Assembly (NCBI RefSeq): GCF_003387475.1
Contig: NZ_QUNO01000002.1
Coordinates: 434,001-498,000 of the forward strand
Direction: 5' to 3'
From: Kutzneria buriramensis
GTDB taxonomy: Bacteria; Actinomycetota; Actinomycetes; Mycobacteriales; Pseudonocardiaceae
Length of the DNA: 64,000 nt
Shown here: positions 63,188-64,000 of the stretch, piece after piece
How the letters are laid out: each line of letters begins with the position of its first letter
Numbering within the stretch: position 1 is the first letter of the stretch
Translations under genes and position numbers: made by a program
Notes under the pieces: model-generated
Databases searched by the model: none
Told to the model about the DNA's origin: nothing
The model's input: the letters and a program-made list of their open reading frames with translations, nothing else

Positions 63188-64000
63188 ATCTTGCGGGTGC
63201 TCTCTCGCAGCACGACCTGCGCCTGGATCCGGACCGTCCGCGGCTCGTCGATCGGGTGGTCGGACAGCGCCATGTGCGCCGCCCGCGCGCCCATCTCCTC
63301 CAGCGGCAGCCGGACCGTGGTCAGCGTGGGGGAGACGTCCCGCAGCGTGGGGATGTCGTCGAAGCCGGCGACCGACATGTCCTCCGGCACGCGCACGCCG
63401 GCCGCCCGCATCGCCGCCATCGCGCCCAGCGCCATCACGTCGTTCACGGCGAACACACAGGTCGCGTCGGTGCTCTCGGCCAGCAGCTCGGTCACGGTGT
63501 CGTAGCCGCCGTCGCGGGTGAACTCGCCGTACCGAATGGACTTGTCCGGCAGCTCCACACCGGATTCGGCCAGCCCCGCCCGGAAACCCGCCACGCGGTC
63601 CCGGCTGGTCACCAGTTCCTCCGGGCCGCCGAGCACGATGAACTTGCGGTGCCCCAACTCGGCCAGCGCCACCGCCAGCGCCTTGGCGCCCGCGCGGTTG
63701 GCCGGCACCACGGTGTCCACCGGCAGCCGCGCCTGCGACACGCAGGCCACCCGGCCGCCCTGCTCGGTGAACGCGACGATCTCGTCGTGCAGCCTGGCCG
63801 TGACCGAACGCTGGGTCGACCGGCTGCCGATCATCACCACCGCCTTGGCCCGGTGCGCGCGCAGCGTGGACAGCAACTCGCGCTCCCGCTCCGACTTGCG
63901 CATGGTGGTGCCGAGCACCACCACCAGGCCCGCGTCCTCCGCCACCCGGGTGACGCCGGCGGCGATGCTCGAGAAGTACGGGTCGGCGATGTCGTGCACC
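63184..64000 (-). CDS. LacI family regulator (N-terminus outside window)
   Basis: Only the effector domain (about 272 residues) is visible. The helix-turn-helix lies beyond position 64000. DPYFSSIAAGVTRVAEDAGLVVVLG, GGPEELVTSRDRVAGFRAGL, CVFAVNDVMALGAMAAMRAAGVRVPEDMSVAGFDDIPTL-type blocks and LPLEEMGARAAHMAL are typical of LacI/GalR regulators. An internal ATG near 63999 is not the real start, because the sequence continues the domain's first strand. It is coupled to the amidohydrolase and so is probably its regulator. Confidence 0.88.
   Translation of the reverse strand, partial: VHDIADPYFSSIAAGVTRVAEDAGLVVVLGTTMRKSERERELLSTLRAHRAKAVVMIGSRSTQRSVTARLHDEIVAFTEQGGRVACVSQARLPVDTVVPANRAGAKALAVALAELGHRKFIVLGGPEELVTSRDRVAGFRAGLAESGVELPDKSIRYGEFTRDGGYDTVTELLAESTDATCVFAVNDVMALGAMAAMRAAGVRVPEDMSVAGFDDIPTLRDVSPTLTTVRLPLEEMGARAAHMALSDHPIDEPRTVRIQAQVVLRESTRKI

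Overview
The window is high-GC DNA packed with genes on both strands. Strong GC3 bias, frequent GTG starts, ATGA/GTGA coupled genes, an AfsR/SARP regulator, a DmdR/IdeR-like iron box, SigE-family and ECF42-type sigma factors and a snapalysin-type protease all point to a mycelial actinomycete. Pseudonocardiaceae-like is my best guess, but the sequence alone does not prove the family.

Layout. 1-5.9 kb: glgX-treY-treZ on the minus strand, the glycogen-to-trehalose route, with treZ cut by the window edge. 6.0-7.5 kb: a polysaccharide pyruvyl transferase-like gene coupled to an unknown membrane protein. 7.6-11.5 kb: hrpA helicase. 11.5-12.8 kb: a SigE-family sigma factor with a short membrane partner and a Thr/Pro-rich secreted protein. 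12.9-15.4 kb: a divergent pair, FAD-linked oxidase and amidohydrolase. 15.5-18.9 kb: an FMN hydroxy-acid oxidase broken by a one-base frameshift, coupled to an FAD monooxygenase. Both diverge from a TetR gene across three evenly spaced operator boxes. 19.1-22.9 kb: a DHFR-like protein, a DGPF/YciI protein and an ECF42-type sigma factor, then a DUF885 protein. 23.2-23.6 kb: an iron box ahead of a 51-residue microprotein.

23.6-33.8 kb is a complete L-rhamnose utilisation locus. A LacI repressor with two matching operators faces a seven-gene operon: ABC ATPase, two permeases, lipoprotein binding protein, rhamnose isomerase, aldolase-dehydrogenase fusion and rhamnulokinase. All but one of its junctions are 4-base stop/start overlaps. 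33.8-39.2 kb: a DipZ-type thiol-disulfide protein and a large secreted protease whose active-site motifs look like sedolisins (S53) rather than classical subtilisins. 39.2-44.3 kb: a degenerate fatty-acyl-AMP-ligase-like protein, two small membrane proteins, a catalase-like protein and a carboxylesterase. A three-unit 48-base degenerate tandem repeat follows, and one segment of it recurs 25 kb away.

44.6-54.6 kb: AfsR-type regulator, alpha/beta hydrolase, DUF779-aldehyde dehydrogenase pair with a GAF/winged-helix regulator, snapalysin, enoyl-CoA hydratase and a secreted esterase. Two intergenic hairpins here share a loop but not a stem. 54.7-64 kb: an SDR remnant with a large internal deletion, a DUF5655-like protein, a nested inverted repeat, a secreted glycerophosphodiester phosphodiesterase, a membrane-anchored binding-protein/VWA hybrid, two CNNM/CorC-type transporters, and an amidohydrolase coupled to a truncated LacI regulator. 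No rRNA, tRNA, CRISPR array, transposase or complete biosynthetic gene cluster was seen.
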